DNA of 6,949 bases from CAYVTD01 sp964577665 (GTDB taxonomy: Bacteria; Bacteroidota; Ignavibacteria; Kapaibacteriales; UBA2268), in contig CAZOBD010000197.1 of the NCBI GenBank assembly GCA_964577665.1, positions 1-6,949 on the forward strand. The letters are read 5' to 3'. Both the position numbers and the translations under genes were made by a program. Shown here piece after piece: positions 5,778 to 6,949 of the stretch. The notes below the pieces were generated by a model. It ran no database searches. It was not told the DNA's origin and was given only the letters and a program-made list of their open reading frames with translations. Numbering within the stretch: position 1 is the first letter of the stretch; each line of letters starts with the position of its first letter.

Positions 5778-5781
5778 AATC

Positions 5782-6411
5782 ATGGGAACTAAAAGTATTA
5801 TAAATAAGCTATCCAGTAGAATATTAGCAGATGCGCCTACAAAGACAGTTAGCGAAAACTGGGGACGACAAATGGGGGAATATTATGATGAAGATCTTGA
5901 AACCTCCGGCTATGCCTCGGTGCTTTTATATGTTCAGCTTGGATTGTCTGAGTATGGAGATTTGATAAAAGAGGTTATAAAACTGATTTTTCAAGTTCAA
6001 AATGAATACATAGGCAGATACGTTTTGCTTCCTGTAGCTTTTGGAAAAGATAATAAGTTTATACATAATAAGAAGTACTTTAATTTTGGGTATAGAGATG
6101 GTATTTCCGGGATAGGAAGTGTTCATAAGGAAGTAATGAACTTAACCAACACCGCAATAAGCGAAGTACCGGCTGTCATACCTGATTTTTTCCCTAAGAC
6201 AGATGCAAGGAGTCTTTATTCAGGGAAAGTAAAGTTTGAAAGAGATGACTTGATGATAATCGTTGGGAAAAAGTCTGATGTAGCATTTTTAGAAGAATTG
6301 AGACACAGATTTACAGCATCAATAAAGAAAAGAATTTTATTTGTTGAAATAGAAGAAAATTCAGTAAATTGGAATTATAGAAAAATAGAACCGAAGTTTG
6401 TTTTACAGTAA
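5782..6411 (+). CDS. Unrecognised 209-residue protein, middle gene of three-gene cassette
   Basis: I chose ATG 5782, which has AAAGGG about 8 bases upstream and lies 4 bases after the previous stop, over an in-frame GTG at 5758 that would overlap the upstream gene by 20 bases. I recognise no family. Visible features: a charged N-terminus with NWGRQMGEYYDEDLE (26-40), a hydrophobic helix-prone stretch around ASVLLYVQLGL and IKEVIKLIFQV (45-72) that is amphipathic rather than membrane-spanning, a strand at YVLLPVAFG (80-88), a glycine-rich FGYRDGISGIGSVH (102-115), a proline-rich VPAVIPDFFP (129-138), then a C-terminal alpha/beta part (DDLMIIVG, a helix from DVAFLEELRHRF, KRILFVEIEEN). No signal peptide, cysteine clusters or catalytic motif is obvious. 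Its position between a DNA-binding protein and a nuclease-like protein suggests a shared complex or pathway, but that is inference only. Confidence 0.75.
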   Translation: MGTKSIINKLSSRILADAPTKTVSENWGRQMGEYYDEDLETSGYASVLLYVQLGLSEYGDLIKEVIKLIFQVQNEYIGRYVLLPVAFGKDNKFIHNKKYFNFGYRDGISGIGSVHKEVMNLTNTAISEVPAVIPDFFPKTDARSLYSGKVKFERDDLMIIVGKKSDVAFLEELRHRFTASIKKRILFVEIEENSVNWNYRKIEPKFVLQ

Positions 6412-6439
6412 TTTTTAAAATTTTTAAATGAGGTATTTT

Positions 6440-6928
6440 ATGAGTATAACTTATTCCAAAGCACAAACTATTTCTGAACTGCAAATGGCGATTAAAAGCA
6501 TTGATTCTCTATATAATGCTAATTGCTGTAATTGGAGTGGGAAAACAAATGACACTAATGAGTATTATTCAGAAGTTGTCGCTGATAAACTTCTATATAA
6601 TCTATCAGTATTAAGTAATATTCAAGCTGTGAGTAGAAATAAATCTTACTTTATTAATTCGCATTTTCCTATCCAACTAACAACAACATATAGAAATGAA
6701 GAGAATATGGCTAAAAGGCTATGCGGTCTTAGCTTTGATGAAATTGGTATAATATTGGATTGTCAAATTCCAATAAAAGGAGTTCAATCTGATAAAGCTG
6801 GAAAAGTAGATATTATTTCCTTTAATCAAGAAAATAATACTCTATATTTAATTGAATTGAAGACATTGAATAAAATCGATACTCTACTTAAATCTGACGC
6901 ATTCGCAAAAAGTCAAACATACGGATAA
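6440..6928 (+). CDS. PD-(D/E)XK nuclease-like protein, possibly C-terminally truncated
   Basis: The start at 6440 is preferred over ATG 6428 because GAGG lies 6-7 bases before it. The 162-residue product ends with a PD-(D/E)XK-type active-site hairpin: GKVDIISFN (121-129; Asp124), a short turn, then LYLIELK (135-141; Glu139 and Lys141), followed by a helix (IDTLLKSDAFAKSQTYG). An upstream helix carrying EYYSEVVADKLLYN (41-54) could supply the additional acidic residue common in these enzymes. It would be a metal-dependent DNA nuclease or a catalytically similar domain. The chain stops at TAA 6926-6928 just after the helix, whereas the fold normally has at least one further strand, so a frameshift or premature stop is possible. 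The gene follows the unknown gene after 28 AT-rich bases in the same direction, so cotranscription is likely. The last 21 bases of the window contain nothing callable. Confidence 0.6.
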   Translation: MSITYSKAQTISELQMAIKSIDSLYNANCCNWSGKTNDTNEYYSEVVADKLLYNLSVLSNIQAVSRNKSYFINSHFPIQLTTTYRNEENMAKRLCGLSFDEIGIILDCQIPIKGVQSDKAGKVDIISFNQENNTLYLIELKTLNKIDTLLKSDAFAKSQTYG

Positions 6929-6949
6929 ATAATATAAATGTCAATAAGT

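Overview
The window looks like a piece of an AT-rich Bacteroidota (Bacteroidetes-type) genome or metagenome contig. The evidence is the low GC, the style of the type I restriction subunit and its metallopeptidase partner, one TAnnTTTG-type promoter box, and insertion-sequence ends of a kind common in that phylum. This assignment is inference; no rRNA or other marker gene is present. The window reads as a defence island in decay.

Layout. (1) Bases 2-3327, plus strand: the 3' part of a type I restriction endonuclease R subunit (hsdR; nuclease domain cut off by the window edge), followed 2 bases later by a YgjP/DUF45-family zinc metallopeptidase. hsdM and hsdS are not in view and presumably lie upstream. 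(2) Bases 3328-3832: about 500 bases without a convincing gene but packed with inverted repeats, including a 21-bp arm pair with one mismatch. (3) Bases 3833-3947: the first ~38 codons of what looks like a PLD-domain/helicase defence protein, cut off by an insertion element. (4) About 3948-4955: a degenerate mobile element. Both ends carry inward-facing iterated repeats of about 23 bp (IS21-like architecture), but the only recognisable coding remnant is the N-terminus of an IS1182-type transposase on the minus strand, broken by stop codons. A second small inverted-repeat pair inside suggests a nested insertion. (5) Bases 5100-6928, plus strand: a compact run of three genes: a protein with a C-terminal DeoR/HTH_11-like DNA-binding domain, a 209-residue protein of no family I recognise, and a short PD-(D/E)XK nuclease-like protein that stops soon after its ExK motif.

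How they fit together. The R subunit would cleave unmodified DNA with its HsdM/HsdS partners; its metallopeptidase neighbour is a recurrent companion with no role I can state. The PLD-helicase relic shows that another defence gene once stood here and was destroyed by the transposon. The three-gene cassette after the transposon (regulator, unknown, nuclease) is the best candidate for an undescribed system, although its function cannot be derived from sequence alone and its last gene may be truncated.
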